A stretch of DNA of 64,000 nt, from positions 434,001 to 498,000 of the forward strand of contig NZ_JAOWPS010000004.1 in assembly GCF_025753795.1 (NCBI RefSeq). Direction: 5' to 3'. The position numbers and the translations under genes were made by a program. Of the stretch, positions 1-8,635 are shown piece after piece (position 1 is the stretch's first letter; each line of letters starts with the position of its first letter). The DNA comes from Mesorhizobium sp. YC-39. Its GTDB lineage: Bacteria > Pseudomonadota > Alphaproteobacteria > Rhizobiales > Rhizobiaceae. The notes beneath the pieces were generated by a model. The model was not told where the DNA came from. It was given only the letters and a program-made list of their open reading frames with translations, and did not search any database.

Positions 1-1082
1 ATTTCGGTGGCAAATGGTCGGTGGAGGCAGCCAAGATGGCCGTCGAGGATTTTGGCGGCAAGGTTCAGGGCGCGCCGATCGAGGTCATCAGCGCCGACCA
101 TCAGAACAAGCCGGATATCGCGTCCAACATAGCGCGCCAGTGGTACGACACCGAGCAGGTCGACTCGATCATGGAACTGACGACATCCTCGGTGGCGCTC
201 GCCGTGCAGGGACTTTCCAAAGAAAAGAAGAAGATCGACATCGTCACCGGCGCGGCTTCGACCGACCTTACCGGCAAGCAGTGCTCGCCCTATGGTTTCC
301 ACTGGGCCTACGACACCCATTCCCAGGCGGTCGGCACTGGCGGTGCGCTGGTGCAGCAAGGCGGCGACGCCTGGTACTTCATCACCGTCGACTACGCCTT
401 CGGCTATTCGCTAGAGGAGCAGACCGCCAAGCTGGTCAAGGATCGCGGCGGCAAAGTGCTTGGCGAGGTGCGCTATCCGCTCGGCTCCACCGACTATTCG
501 TCCTTCCTGCTGCAGGCGCAATCCTCCGGCGCCAAGATCGTCGGCCTCGCCAATGCCGGTCTCGACACCTCCAACTCGATCAAGCAGGCGGCCGAGTTCG
601 GCATTGTCGCCGGCGGACAGCGGCTCGCGGCTCTTCTGTTCACGCTGGCCGAGGTGCATGGGCTTGGCCTGCAGGCAGCCCAGGGCGTGGTGCTGACCGA
701 AGGCTATTACTGGGACCGCGACGACAAGAGCCGCGATTTCGCCGACCGCTTCTTCAAGCGTACCAACCGCATGCCGAATATGATCCAGGCCGGTACCTAT
801 TCGGCGGTGACGCAGTATCTCAAGGCCATCGACAAGGCCGGCACGGACGAGACCGAGGCGGTCGCCAAGCAATTGCATGAGATGCCGGTCAACGACGTCT
901 TCACCGCCAACGGCAAGGTGCAGGCCGACGGCTCGATGGTGCACGACATGTATCTCTATCAGGTCAAGAAACCCGAGGAGAGCAAGAAGGATTGGGACTA
1001 CTACACCTATCTCGCGACCATTCCGGGCGACCAGGCCTTCATGAAGGCCGAGGATAGCGGCTGCCCGCTCGTCACCAAGTGA
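1..1082 (+). CDS. ABC transporter periplasmic substrate-binding protein, branched-chain amino acid type (5' end missing)
   Basis: Periplasmic ligand-binding component of the transporter encoded by the next four genes. The frame is already open at base 3 (FGGKWSVEAAKMAVEDFGG), ahead of the first possible start (GTG at 21), so the gene begins outside the window and its signal peptide and first few dozen residues are not seen. The visible 360 or so residues match the type-I periplasmic fold of the LivJ/LivK family (Peripla_BP_6), with the usual GAASTDLTGKQCSPYGFHW-type middle and an extracellular-ligand fold to the end. The stop overlaps the start of the ATPase gene by four bases, which indicates one operon. 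The ligand may be an amino acid, amide or urea; the sequence does not decide. Confidence 0.93.
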   Translation, partial: FGGKWSVEAAKMAVEDFGGKVQGAPIEVISADHQNKPDIASNIARQWYDTEQVDSIMELTTSSVALAVQGLSKEKKKIDIVTGAASTDLTGKQCSPYGFHWAYDTHSQAVGTGGALVQQGGDAWYFITVDYAFGYSLEEQTAKLVKDRGGKVLGEVRYPLGSTDYSSFLLQAQSSGAKIVGLANAGLDTSNSIKQAAEFGIVAGGQRLAALLFTLAEVHGLGLQAAQGVVLTEGYYWDRDDKSRDFADRFFKRTNRMPNMIQAGTYSAVTQYLKAIDKAGTDETEAVAKQLHEMPVNDVFTANGKVQADGSMVHDMYLYQVKKPEESKKDWDYYTYLATIPGDQAFMKAEDSGCPLVTK

Positions 1083-1879
1083 CGACGGCAGCCGCCGCGG
1101 CCGTCCGGCCGGACGGCGACCAGAATTCGGCGCGGGTGGTGCTTTCCGCCCGCGGCCTCAGGCGCGATTTCGCCGGTTTTGTCGCGGTCAGCAATGTCGA
1201 TCTCGACGTTCATCACGGCAGGATCCACGCACTCATCGGACCGAACGGCGCCGGCAAGACGACGATCTTCAACCTTTTGACCAAATTCCTGCAGCCGACC
1301 AGCGGCAGGATCGAACTGCTGGGCACCGACATCACCCGGACCTCGCCGGCAAGGGTGGCGCGGATGGGCCTGGTGCGCTCGTTCCAGATATCGGCGATCT
1401 TTCCGCATCTGAGCGTGCTCGACAATGTGCGTGTCGCGCTGCAGCGGCCGGGCGGGCTGGGCTTCCAGTTCTGGCGCTCGCTGGCGGCGCTCGACGAACT
1501 GACGCCGCGGGCGCGGGAGCTTCTCGGCATCGTCGGCCTCGACGATGCGGCACACCGGCTTGCCGGCGATCTCTCCTATGGCAGGAAGCGCGTGTTGGAG
1601 ATCGCCACCACGCTGGCGCTCGACCCGAAAGTGCTTTTGCTCGACGAGCCGATGGCCGGCATGGGGCACGAGGATGTCGGCACGATCTCCGGGATCATCC
1701 GCGGGCTGGCCCGCGACCGGGCGGTGCTGATGGTCGAGCACAATCTGACCGTCGTCGCCGATCTCTGCGACTGGATCACCGTCATGCAGCGCGGCCAGGT
1801 GCTTGCCGCCGGCGACTATGCCACCGTCAGCCAGGACGAGCGCGTCAGGGTCGCCTATATGGGGACGGAGCATGAGTGA
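1079..1879 (+). CDS. livG: Branched-chain amino acid-type ABC transporter ATP-binding protein (LivG-like)
   Basis: One of the two cytoplasmic ATPases that power the importer. Of 266 residues, Walker A GPNGAGKTT is near residues 54-62, the signature is LSYGRKR (a variant of the more usual LSxGxxR) and Walker B is VLLLDEP, followed by a switch histidine in MVEHN. The C terminus has the YMGTE ending usual in LivG proteins. The GTG start lies inside the stop of the binding-protein gene (GTGA overlap), so translational coupling is likely. The first 20 residues are Ala-rich and not conserved in the family as I know it; a slightly later start is possible. Confidence 0.92.
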   Translation: MTTAAAAAVRPDGDQNSARVVLSARGLRRDFAGFVAVSNVDLDVHHGRIHALIGPNGAGKTTIFNLLTKFLQPTSGRIELLGTDITRTSPARVARMGLVRSFQISAIFPHLSVLDNVRVALQRPGGLGFQFWRSLAALDELTPRARELLGIVGLDDAAHRLAGDLSYGRKRVLEIATTLALDPKVLLLDEPMAGMGHEDVGTISGIIRGLARDRAVLMVEHNLTVVADLCDWITVMQRGQVLAAGDYATVSQDERVRVAYMGTEHE

Positions 1880-2576
1880 GCCGCTGCTTGCGGTGCGCGA
1901 TCTGCACGCCTGGTATGGCGAGGGCCATGCGCTGCACGGCGTCAACCTCGATGTCTTTCGCGGCGAGACTGTTACCTTGCTTGGCCGCAACGGCGTCGGC
2001 AAGACCACCACCTTGCGCGCCATCATGGGGCTGGTCCGCAAGCGCAGCGGCAGCGTCGTCTTCAACGGCAGCGACCTGATCGGCCTGCCGCTGCACCGCG
2101 TCGCCCGTCAAGGCATCGGCTTCGTTCCCGAGGAGCGCGGCATCTTCGCGACGCTGAGCGTCGACGAGAACCTGATCCTGCCGCCGGTCGTGGCCAAAGG
2201 TGGCATGAGCGTGGAGGAGATCTTCGACCTCTTCCCCAATCTGAAGGAGCGTCGCAACAGCCCGGGCACGCGGCTGTCCGGCGGCGAACAGCAGATGCTG
2301 GCGATCGCCCGCATCCTCAGGACGGGGGTGCAGATGCTGCTTCTCGACGAGCCGACCGAGGGCCTCGCGCCGGTCATCGTGCAGCGCATCGGCGAATTGC
2401 TGGCGACATTGAAGCGGCGCGGCATGACGATCCTGCTCGTCGAGCAGAATTTCCGTTTCGCCGCCCGCATTGCCGACCGCTTCTATTTGATGGAGCACGG
2501 CAAGGTGCTGGAGGGGTTCCCGGTCGGCGAACTCGACGCGCACACCACGCTGCTGCACGAGGTGCTGGGAGTATGA
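1872..2576 (+). CDS. livF: Branched-chain amino acid-type ABC transporter ATP-binding protein (LivF-like)
   Basis: Second ATPase of the transporter, 234 residues. It shows Walker A GRNGVGKTT, signature RLSGGEQQ, Walker B MLLLDEP followed by TEGLAPVIV, and the switch histidine region replaced by LLVEQN, all standard for LivF. The start ATG at 1872 (MSEPLLAVRD) is chosen because the conserved fold begins directly after it. An upstream in-frame start at 1803 would add 23 residues lying inside livG. The gene overlaps livG by eight bases. Confidence 0.93.
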   Translation: MSEPLLAVRDLHAWYGEGHALHGVNLDVFRGETVTLLGRNGVGKTTTLRAIMGLVRKRSGSVVFNGSDLIGLPLHRVARQGIGFVPEERGIFATLSVDENLILPPVVAKGGMSVEEIFDLFPNLKERRNSPGTRLSGGEQQMLAIARILRTGVQMLLLDEPTEGLAPVIVQRIGELLATLKRRGMTILLVEQNFRFAARIADRFYLMEHGKVLEGFPVGELDAHTTLLHEVLGV

Positions 2577-2583
2577 TGGCGCC

Positions 2584-3471
2584 ATGACGATGATCTTCGG
2601 CATCCCCATCCAAGCCTTGCTCGGACAGTTGCTGGTCGGGCTGATCAACGGCTCCTTCTACGCCATGCTGAGCCTCGGGTTGGCCGTCATCTTCGGCCTG
2701 CTGCGCATCATCAATTTCGCCCATGGGGCGCTCTACATGCTTGGCGCCTTCATCGGCTACCTGCTGCTCGTCCATCTCGGCATCGGCTATTGGCCGGCGC
2801 TCGTCCTGGTACCGCTCGCCGTCGGCCTCTTCGGCATGGTGGTCGAGCGCGCGGCGCTGTCGCGACTCTATCGGCTCGATCCGCTCTACGGCCTGCTCTT
2901 CACCTTCGGCATGGCGCTGGTCATCGAAGGCGTGTTCCGCTTCTACTACGGTGTGTCGGGGAATCCCTATGCGGTGCCGCCGCTGCTCGCCGGCGGCACC
3001 AATCTCGGCTTCATGTTCCTGCCCAATTATCGCGGCTGGGTGGTGCTGGCTTCGCTGATCGTCTGCATCGGCACGTGGCTGTTGATCGAGAAGACCAGGC
3101 TTGGCTCCTATTTGCGCGCCGCGACCGAGAATCCCGAACTGGTCCAGGCGTTCGGCGTCAACGTGCCGCTGCTCTTGACGCTCACCTACGGGCTGGGCGC
3201 GGCACTTGCGGGGCTGGCCGGCATTCTGGCAGCACCGGTCTACCAGGTCAGCCCGCTGATGGGCTCGGATCTCATCATCGTCGTCTTCGCCGTCGTCGTG
3301 ATCGGCGGCATGGGCTCGATCCTAGGGGCCATCGTCACAGGCTACATGCTCGGCCTCGCCGAGGGCCTGACCAAGGTGTTCTATCCCGAGGCGTCGAACC
3401 TCGTCGTCTTCGTCATCATGGCGATCGTGCTTCTGCTGCGCCCGGCCGGCCTGTTCGGAAGGGATGCCTGA
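2584..3471 (+). CDS. livH: Branched-chain amino acid-type ABC transporter permease (LivH-like)
   Basis: Inner-membrane channel subunit, 295 residues, almost entirely hydrophobic with about eight membrane helices. The N terminus (GLINGSFYAMLSLGLAVIFG...INFAHG) and the late VVVIGGMGSILGA segment, the contact region for the ATPase, are hallmark LivH sequences. It begins seven bases after livF and its last codons overlap the start of the second permease gene, so the five genes form one transcription unit. Confidence 0.94.
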   Translation: MTMIFGIPIQALLGQLLVGLINGSFYAMLSLGLAVIFGLLRIINFAHGALYMLGAFIGYLLLVHLGIGYWPALVLVPLAVGLFGMVVERAALSRLYRLDPLYGLLFTFGMALVIEGVFRFYYGVSGNPYAVPPLLAGGTNLGFMFLPNYRGWVVLASLIVCIGTWLLIEKTRLGSYLRAATENPELVQAFGVNVPLLLTLTYGLGAALAGLAGILAAPVYQVSPLMGSDLIIVVFAVVVIGGMGSILGAIVTGYMLGLAEGLTKVFYPEASNLVVFVIMAIVLLLRPAGLFGRDA

Positions 3472-4459
3472 GATGAGCGAGCTGACCCTTCGCGAACGGC
3501 GCAACGCTGCCTCCGTGCGGCTGGAATGGGGGTTGGTGGCGCTGGGCATAGTGGCGCTCATCGCCGCGCCGTTCTTCATCTATCCGATCTTCGTCATGAA
3601 GATGCTGTGCTTTGCGCTGTTCGCCTGCGCCTTCAACCTGCTGCTCGGCTACACCGGTCTGCTTTCCTTCGGCCACGCAACCTTCTTCGGCGGTGCTGCC
3701 TATTTCTGCGCCTACGCCGTCAAGACATGGGGCTGGCCGCCCGAGGCAGGTATTCTGCTCGGCATGGGCGGCGCGGCGGTGCTCGGCCTGGTCATGGGTT
3801 TCCTCGCCATCCGCCGGCAAGGCATATACTTCGCCATGATCACGCTGGCGCTGGCGCAGATGTTTTATTTCTTCTGCGTCCAGGCGCCCTTCACCGAAGG
3901 CGAGGACGGGATCCAGGGCGTGCCGCGCGGCAGCCTCTTCGGCATCGTCGACCTCAATGTCACGATGAACATGTACTATGTCGTACTCGCCATCTTCCTG
4001 ATCGGCGTGTTCGCCATCTGGCGGATCGTCAACTCGCCCTTCGGCATGATCCTGCGCTCGATCCGCGAGAACGAGAACCGCGCCATTTCGCTGGGCTATT
4101 CGGTCGGCCGGTACAAGCTCGCGGCCTTCGTCATGTCGGCGGCGCTGGCGGGGCTTGCCGGTGCGGTCAAGGCAATCGTCTTCCAGTTCGCCACGCTCAC
4201 CGACGTGACCTGGCAGATGTCGGGCGAGGTGATCCTGATGAACCTGCTCGGCGGCATTGGCACCATGGTCGGGCCGGTCGTCGGCGCTGGCCTCGTCGTC
4301 GGCCTGGAAAACACGCTTGCCACTTCGGGCTTTCCGGTGACCATCGCCACCGGCCTGATCTTCATGGTCTGCGTGCTCATCTTCCGCCGCGGCATCGTCG
4401 GCGAAGTCTATGCGCGGTGGCTGGCGCCGGCGGAGCCCGGGGAGGGTGACCGGGACTGA
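3464..4459 (+). CDS. livM: Branched-chain amino acid-type ABC transporter permease (LivM-like)
   Basis: Second channel subunit, 331 residues. It has multiple membrane helices, the family motif LLGYTGLLSFGHATFFG near residues 63-79, and the ATPase-contact loop LLGGIGTMVGPVVGAG in the C-terminal third. The start may be 3464 (overlapping livH by eight bases) or the ATG at 3473 (MSELTLRERR); the latter gives a cleaner N terminus. It is the last gene of the transporter operon, and a palindromic repeat element follows. Confidence 0.93.
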   Translation: MPEMSELTLRERRNAASVRLEWGLVALGIVALIAAPFFIYPIFVMKMLCFALFACAFNLLLGYTGLLSFGHATFFGGAAYFCAYAVKTWGWPPEAGILLGMGGAAVLGLVMGFLAIRRQGIYFAMITLALAQMFYFFCVQAPFTEGEDGIQGVPRGSLFGIVDLNVTMNMYYVVLAIFLIGVFAIWRIVNSPFGMILRSIRENENRAISLGYSVGRYKLAAFVMSAALAGLAGAVKAIVFQFATLTDVTWQMSGEVILMNLLGGIGTMVGPVVGAGLVVGLENTLATSGFPVTIATGLIFMVCVLIFRRGIVGEVYARWLAPAEPGEGDRD

Positions 4460-4464
4460 GCGTG

Positions 4465-4680
4465 GCGCGCCCTCTTCCCCCTTGAGGGGGAGATGTCGCC
4501 GAAGGCGACGGAGGGGGCGCCACGTCCGGGCGCGAGGCCCCATCGGTGACAGAAGAGGTTAGCGCCCTGTGCGCGGCGACCCCCTCTGGCCTGCCGGCTT
4601 TCGTCGCTCGGAAAGCCAAGCAATTGGCTTTCCGTCCGCTACGCGGACCGCTCCTCAACCCCCTCAAGGGGGGAGATCGC
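4465..4680. repeat. Intergenic palindromic repeat element, type 1
   Basis: A composite palindromic element between convergent genes. The left arm holds CTTCCCCCTTGAGGGGGAG followed by GTCGCCGAAGGCGAC and GGAGGGGG; the right arm holds CCCCCTCTGGCCTGCCGG and ends CCCCTCAAGGGGGGAGAT. The same arms recur at several other places in this window, so it is a dispersed chromosomal repeat. It may also fold as a two-way transcription terminator between livM and the regulator gene. Confidence 0.8.
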
Positions 4681-5348
4681 TAATCCCCGTCACCCGTCTT
4701 CTTGATCTCCTGCAGGTAAAACATCTTGCTCGGCTGCAGGTGGTCGACACAAAGCTGAGCCAGTACCCAATTATCCCTGCGCTTCATCGCCTCGATCATG
4801 AACCAGTGGTGCTGGCGCGAGACTTCGAGCTCTTCGCGGTCGGCCAGCGAATTGGCCCGCACCGGCAGGCTGAGGCGCATGTAGTGGTCGATCGACGACA
4901 CCAGATAGTCGTTGCCGCAGGCCGACAACATGGTCAGGTGGAAGCGGTCATTGGCCTCATGGATGCCGCGCAGATAGTGCGCGTCGACATGGGCGCTGTA
5001 GACCCGGTGGATCTCCATCAGCTCGGCGATCAATGCGTCGCTTGCCGGCAACGGGATCATCAGCGCCGCCTGGCGCTGCAGGAGCTCGCGCACTTCGTAG
5101 ATCTGGCGCACCTCGTCCGGCGACAGCCGCCGCACCATCGCGCCCTTGTTGCGCTCGCGGGTGACGATGCCGAGTTTTTCGAGCTGGTAGAGCGCCTGGC
5201 GGATGGTGTGGCGCGACACCGGGAAGCGGGCGAGCAGGACGTCCTCGACCAGCCGGGCGCCGGGTTCCAGCCTGCCGAAGATGATGTCTTCCTCCAGCGC
5301 CCGGACGACATCGGCTTCCTTGCCGCCATAGTCTGCCACGTTGAGCAT
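4680..5348 (-). CDS. GntR-family transcriptional regulator with FCD domain
   Basis: A 222-residue regulator. The N-terminal winged helix-turn-helix covers about residues 8-75 (PVSRHTIRQALYQLEKLGIV is the recognition helix and wing), followed by an all-helical FCD ligand/metal-binding domain with the usual His-containing helices (HRVYSAHVDAH, NDRFHLTML, HHWFMIEAM). The ATG at 5348 is chosen because GAGGACGA lies a few bases upstream; a GTG at 5378 would add ten residues without a clear ribosome site. It runs convergently to the transporter operon and is a candidate regulator of it, which is inference from position only. Confidence 0.88.
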   Translation of the reverse strand: MLNVADYGGKEADVVRALEEDIIFGRLEPGARLVEDVLLARFPVSRHTIRQALYQLEKLGIVTRERNKGAMVRRLSPDEVRQIYEVRELLQRQAALMIPLPASDALIAELMEIHRVYSAHVDAHYLRGIHEANDRFHLTMLSACGNDYLVSSIDHYMRLSLPVRANSLADREELEVSRQHHWFMIEAMKRRDNWVLAQLCVDHLQPSKMFYLQEIKKTGDGD

Positions 5349-5512
5349 TGTGTCGTCCTCGCCGTCCTCTACGACCACTCTAACCGCAGAGCGAGCTTGT
5401 CGCTATTGGCGGAAATCCAAATCATGATTGTTGGCAATTTGAACCGCTTGCCTATGGCAGCGAACTACAGCGCCTCCCGGCGGGGCCGCATCAGGGAAAA
5501 CCGGCCTGAAGA

Positions 5513-5580
5513 GGCTGGCGCTCTACGCGCGGCGACCCCCTCTGGCCTGCCGGCCATCTCCCGCTCAAGGGGGGAGAGCG
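5513..5580. repeat. Partial intergenic palindromic repeat (type 1 right half)
   Basis: A single half-element with the arm CCCCCTCTGGCCTGCCGG followed by CATCTCCCGCTCAAGGGGGG. It matches the right half of the repeat at 4465-4680 but has no left partner, so it is a truncated copy. Confidence 0.65.
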
Positions 5581-5648
5581 CGCGCCGGTAACGGTTTCTT
5601 CTCTGATTTTGCTGCACAGTGGCTCCGATCGGAGGGCGAAACCCGGGC

Positions 5649-7751
5649 ATGGCCGACAAGAAGGACCGCAATGGAGCGTTCTGGGCGCTGGCGCTCGAGC
5701 GCGCGCATCTCGGCGTCTGGGACTGGGATTTGCGGAGCGGTGACTGTTTCTACTCGCCAATGTGGTCGCAAATGCTCGGCTATGGCGAGGGTGAGCTTGC
5801 CATGACAAGCGATCTCTGGCTGCGGCTGACGCATCCCGACGATCGCGAGCAGGCGGTGGCCAGCGGCGAACGCCATCTCGCCGGCCAGACCGATACCATC
5901 GAGACCGAGCTCAGGCTGAAGCACAAGGACGGCCACTGGGTCTGGGTTCTCGATCGCGGCGGCATCGTCGAGCGCGACGAGACCGGCAAACCTCTTCGGC
6001 TGATGGGTGTGCAGACCGACATCACCAAGCAGAAGCAAGCGGAGCACGAGCTCGAGCAGGTCAATGCGCGCTTTCGCCTGGCTCTGGCGGCGAGCGGTAC
6101 CGGCATCTGGCATTACGATCTGGCGGCGCGCAAAAGCTACTGGGATGCCCGTACCAGGGAGATCTTCGGGTTTGTCTCGGATACCGACGAGGTGCCGCGC
6201 GACCTCTGGTACAGCTATCTGCATCCCGACGACAAGGACGACGCCGAGCGGGCCCACATGGCGCCGCTGCAGACAAGCGACGTCGTCGCCGTGCAATATC
6301 GCATCATCCGGCGCGATGGTGAGATCCGGCATATCGAATCCCTGGTGCGCTTCATCCCCGACGTGCAATCGTCAGGCCAGATCCTGGGCACAGTGCGCGA
6401 CATCACCGAGGCGAAGCGGCGCGAGCAGGAACTGGCCCATGCGGCCCACCACGACCCCCTGACCGATCTTTTGAACCGCGTCGCCTTCGACCGCCTGCTG
6501 GCCGACGACATCGCAACGGCACGGCAGTTTCCGCTCGCGGTCTTCTACATCGATCTCGACTACTTCAAGGCGCTCAACGATTTCGCCGGTCACGCCGCCG
6601 GCGACCTCGCGCTGAAGAGCGTCGCCGAGGGTATTCTGGGTTGCCTGCCGCCGTCAGCGCATGCGGCGCGGCTCGGCGGCGACGAGTTCGCGCTGCTGGT
6701 GCCCGATTGCGATGCTCAGCAAGCCGAGCGGCTCGCCGGCGCCGTTCTCGCGGCGGTCCGCAACACCGACCTCGGCTCGACGGCGACGTCGCGCAGGCTC
6801 GCCGCCAGCATCGGCATCGCCTTTGTCGGAGACCGCAACACCACCGTGGCCGACGCGCTCGCCTGCGCCGACGATGCCTGCTACGCGGCCAAGGCTGCAG
6901 GGCGCGATCGCTTTGCGATGTTTTCCACCGAGGGCGCATCTGGTTCCGGCGGCCTCAACGCGGCGCGGCTGGCGGCCGACACCGTCGATGCCATGGAAGA
7001 CGGCAGGCTGAAACTGTTCGGACAGGAAATCCACCGGCTCGGAAAGCCCTGGCAAGAGAGCCGCCATGTCGAAGTCCTGGCGAGGCTCGTCGGGCGCAGC
7101 GGAGAATTGATTCCGCCGGGCGAGTTCATCCCGGCGGCGGAGCGGTTCGGCATCGCCTCAAGGCTTGATCGCTGGATCATCAGGACGGCGCTCTCGCTGC
7201 ATGGTCCGGCACTGAAGTCCAGGGCGCTCACGCTCGGCTTCAACCTGTCGGCGCAGACGCTGAGCGACCCGCAGCTTTGGGATTTTGTCGACGCCGCCAT
7301 CGATGCGGCCGGTGCGCCGCATTTCGGCATCGGCTTCGAGATCACCGAGACGGCCGCCGTCACCAATTTCGGCGCCGCCGAAGAGTTCGTGCGCAAGGCG
7401 CGCGCGCGGCACTGCCGCGTCAGCCTCGATGATTTCGGGGCTGGGATGAGCTCGTTCGAATATCTCAGGCGCTTTCCCGTCGACCAGATCAAGATCGACG
7501 GCTCCTTCATCGAACACATCGCGCAAAGCCGCTTCGATCGCGAAATCGTCTCGGCCATATCAGCTATCGCTAAAAGCCTCGGCTGCTCCGTGGTGGCGGA
7601 AAAGGTCGAACGGCAGGATGCGCTGGAAATCCTCCAGGAGATGGGGGTCGCCTTCGGCCAGGGGTATTTGCTGCACCGGCCGGAGCCGCTGGAGGCGATC
7701 GTGGCGCGAGCGAGCGCGCAAGCGATCTTGCCGGTTGAGCGGCGAGCGTAA
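5649..7751 (+). CDS. PAS-PAS-GGDEF-EAL cyclic-di-GMP signalling protein
   Basis: A soluble 700-residue protein that probably makes and/or degrades cyclic-di-GMP. Two PAS folds occupy roughly residues 10-130 and 135-255, each ending in a typical PAC strand (MGVQTDITKQKQ, LGTVRDITEAK). The GGDEF domain has an intact RLGGDEF at about 343-347. In the EAL domain the signature is EVL (about 475-477), a common functional variant, and the other phosphodiesterase residues are present: Asn in FNLSAQ, Glu in EITE, the DD of LDDFGAG (about 594), Lys in QIKIDGSF, Glu in AEKVE and Gln in GQGYLL. No RxxD inhibitory site precedes GGDEF. No membrane segment is seen. ATG 5649 is preferred over GTG 5619 because GGAGGG lies upstream. 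Confidence 0.93.
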   Translation: MADKKDRNGAFWALALERAHLGVWDWDLRSGDCFYSPMWSQMLGYGEGELAMTSDLWLRLTHPDDREQAVASGERHLAGQTDTIETELRLKHKDGHWVWVLDRGGIVERDETGKPLRLMGVQTDITKQKQAEHELEQVNARFRLALAASGTGIWHYDLAARKSYWDARTREIFGFVSDTDEVPRDLWYSYLHPDDKDDAERAHMAPLQTSDVVAVQYRIIRRDGEIRHIESLVRFIPDVQSSGQILGTVRDITEAKRREQELAHAAHHDPLTDLLNRVAFDRLLADDIATARQFPLAVFYIDLDYFKALNDFAGHAAGDLALKSVAEGILGCLPPSAHAARLGGDEFALLVPDCDAQQAERLAGAVLAAVRNTDLGSTATSRRLAASIGIAFVGDRNTTVADALACADDACYAAKAAGRDRFAMFSTEGASGSGGLNAARLAADTVDAMEDGRLKLFGQEIHRLGKPWQESRHVEVLARLVGRSGELIPPGEFIPAAERFGIASRLDRWIIRTALSLHGPALKSRALTLGFNLSAQTLSDPQLWDFVDAAIDAAGAPHFGIGFEITETAAVTNFGAAEEFVRKARARHCRVSLDDFGAGMSSFEYLRRFPVDQIKIDGSFIEHIAQSRFDREIVSAISAIAKSLGCSVVAEKVERQDALEILQEMGVAFGQGYLLHRPEPLEAIVARASAQAILPVERRA

Positions 7752-7926
7752 CATTTGCAGCCGGATGCCTCCAGGCGCGACTTTGCAGAGTTCCCGGCGG
7801 TTCCGGCAGGCGGCTTTCTTCGCTTCCCTGTCGACCGCGAGCACAATCATGGAACTTTTAGTTGCGGCTTATGTTCTGTTCTTGCAGTCCCCGTCTTTGA
7901 CGGCGTGACTTAAGGAGGAGCGCGTC

Positions 7927-8001
7927 ATGAACAATATTATCTGGTTGGTCGGTGCTGTAGTGATCGTATTGGCGATACTGAGTTTCTTTGGCCTAAGATA
8001 G
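7927..8001 (+). CDS. 24-residue single-pass membrane peptide
   Basis: A very short gene encoding a peptide that begins MNNIIWLVGAVVIVLAILSF and ends FFGLR. It is one continuous hydrophobic helix with a short basic tail, so it should insert into the inner membrane. Support for translation is unusually good for its size: a strong ribosome site AAGGAGGA sits nine bases before the ATG, and it is followed by a clean stop. I recall near-identical tiny peptides in other rhizobia, but function is unknown. It is a free-standing gene between the GGDEF-EAL protein and the convergent GYD gene. Confidence 0.72.
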   Translation: MNNIIWLVGAVVIVLAILSFFGLR

Positions 8002-8035
8002 GTGGGTGGGCGAACGTCCGTCTACCAGGAGTTCG

Positions 8036-8365
8036 TCAGGACTTTCCGGGCGGGCGGTACCGGATCGACTTCGCCTTGCCAAGGGCCTGCATCGTCTCTT
8101 CGACGCTCAGGAGAACGGTGGTCTCGTACGAACTGAGTGCCCCTCCCGCACCAATGGCAAGCACGACAGATGCCATCGAAACATTGTCTGGCGCCTCCCA
8201 CAGATTCCAGCCATCGTGCTCTCCGAAGGCGTACCAGAACCCGTGCAGCTTCCCGCCCGCCGACTCTATGTAGGTACGGGCCGCCTCGCGTCGATCCTCG
8301 GGATTTTCGATCATCCGCGCCCAGGTCTCGGGCGTATAGCTGAAGCGTGAGAGATACATGGGCAT
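8036..8365 (-). CDS. GYD-domain protein
   Basis: A cytosolic protein of 109 residues that matches the GYD family (PF08734), a ferredoxin-like alpha/beta fold of unknown biochemical role. The start MPMYLSRFSYTPETW at 8365 is supported by AGGAGG six bases upstream; an earlier start at 8392 would bypass that site. The conserved core (GKLHGFWYAFGEHDGWNLWEAPD) is intact and the protein is of normal family length. It stands alone, convergent with the small membrane peptide gene. Confidence 0.85.
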   Translation of the reverse strand: MPMYLSRFSYTPETWARMIENPEDRREAARTYIESAGGKLHGFWYAFGEHDGWNLWEAPDNVSMASVVLAIGAGGALSSYETTVLLSVEETMQALGKAKSIRYRPPGKS

Positions 8366-8635
8366 GGTTCGCCTCCTGGGCCTCTGATCCACAGCGGCTC
8401 GGCGTCGGGGGGATCGAGGGGGGGACTGGCGCCGAGCCTAACCGGCTTGGGTAGTTCACCGGCTGACCAAATATGCGCTTATGCTAATATAAGTGCAATG
8501 CTGATGAACGTACTCCGAGGCGATTATGCCGACCGGTCTCGGAAGCCGGCAGAACGAGGCAGGCCATTTTTCGCAGAACGACGAAAAACCTTTTTGCCCG
8601 ACGGGCGTTGTCCCCTCGAAGCAAAGGAGGCAACC

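Noticed and set aside
4569..5591. Long plus-strand frame antisense to the GntR regulator
   Set aside because: It is the reverse shadow of the regulator, is His/Arg/Gln-rich with no family, and runs through repeat DNA at both ends.
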